DNA from: Populus alba
Taxonomy: Eukaryota; Streptophyta; Magnoliopsida; Malpighiales; Salicaceae
Assembly (NCBI RefSeq): GCF_005239225.2
Contig: NC_133298.1
Span: 5,701,395 to 5,765,394, forward strand
DNA length: 64,000 bases
Reading direction: 5' to 3'
Numbering within the stretch: the first letter of the stretch is position 1; the number at the start of each line of letters is the position of its first letter. This document shows positions 63,676-64,000 of the stretch, piece after piece. A model generated the notes under the pieces. That model saw nothing but the letters and a program-made list of their open reading frames with translations. It did not search any database and was not told where the DNA came from. The translations under genes were made by a program, and so were the position numbers.

Positions 63676-64000
63676 CTGCAAAATCGAGCTTGACTATTTT
63701 ACGTTGCACGATTAACCACGCTTTGAACGGCGAATTAGGGCATCGATAGATAGCTCCCTTAAGGCGTTGAAATCATTTATTTCAAGTACATAAACTCAAA
63801 ATATACCAAACATTCATCATCACTGTTTAACACACTCAAGTCGCATATATGGAACACCATTCGCTTCTTGACAGAAAAAAAGGCAATGCAAAAGCAGAAA
63901 GGACCAAGACAGCCCATGCACTTCCCAAGGTATGCTCTGCGGCAGTGTTTTTTGTCTACCATATGCATATATTGAAACTGGGATAAGGAAAACATAAGGC
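63676..64000 (-). other. Intron of the right-edge RRM gene
   Basis: Lies upstream of the last coding exon on the minus strand; no further exon was recognised before the window ends. Open frames here have no family resemblance. Confidence 0.45.

Overview
The window is nuclear DNA of a woody dicot, most likely Populus or another Salicaceae. It has intron-rich genes with GT-AG splice sites, very AT-rich gene-poor spacers, a MIR171 hairpin, a tRNA-derived SINE, MITE-like repeats, EIX-type LRR receptor-like pseudogenes and an endogenous caulimovirid (plant pararetrovirus). The species is inferred from gene content and repeat style, not proven.

Layout. (1) 1-7984, minus strand: 5' eleven exons of a MIP2/NBAS (Sec39-domain) ER tethering gene; the 3' end lies off the left edge. 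(2) 8-22 kb: AT-rich spacer with MITE-like repeats, a SINE with clear target-site duplications (16.05-16.28 kb) and a MIR171 precursor (16.93-17.03 kb) behind a TATA box. (3) 22.4-24.4 kb: broken PUB44-type U-box/ARM gene, its last codons split off by an LTR-like insertion. From inside that insertion a 1.59-kb block is duplicated in tandem (24.0-27.2 kb). (4) 28593-45119, plus strand: complete 27-exon DEAH-box spliceosomal helicase of the Prp2/DHX16/ESP3 type. My exon model gives 3189 nt, 1062 codons plus stop, with two GC-AG introns. (5) 45.2-49 kb: repeat-rich spacer with a degenerate LTR-like block and long AT microsatellites. (6) 49.06-54.14 kb: rearranged caulimovirid insertion in which two partial genomes are joined in opposite directions, giving near-identical inverted arms of about 1.34 kb. 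(7) 54.1-56.2 kb and 59.8-60.1 kb, minus: decayed LRR receptor-like fragments. (8) 60.3-61.7 kb, plus: a decayed DNA-level copy of part of MIP2 (end of exon 5, intron, exon 6), inverted relative to the parent about 56 kb away. (9) 63.57 kb to the right edge, minus: last coding exon of a probable RRM RNA-binding protein.

The two functional protein genes are housekeeping: one acts in Golgi-to-ER transport, the other in pre-mRNA splicing. MIR171 would silence HAM/SCL6 GRAS transcription factors. The rest is a record of duplication, transposition and viral integration. The most unusual items are the inverted viral insertion, which could be transcribed into long hairpin RNA, and the MIR171 hairpin.
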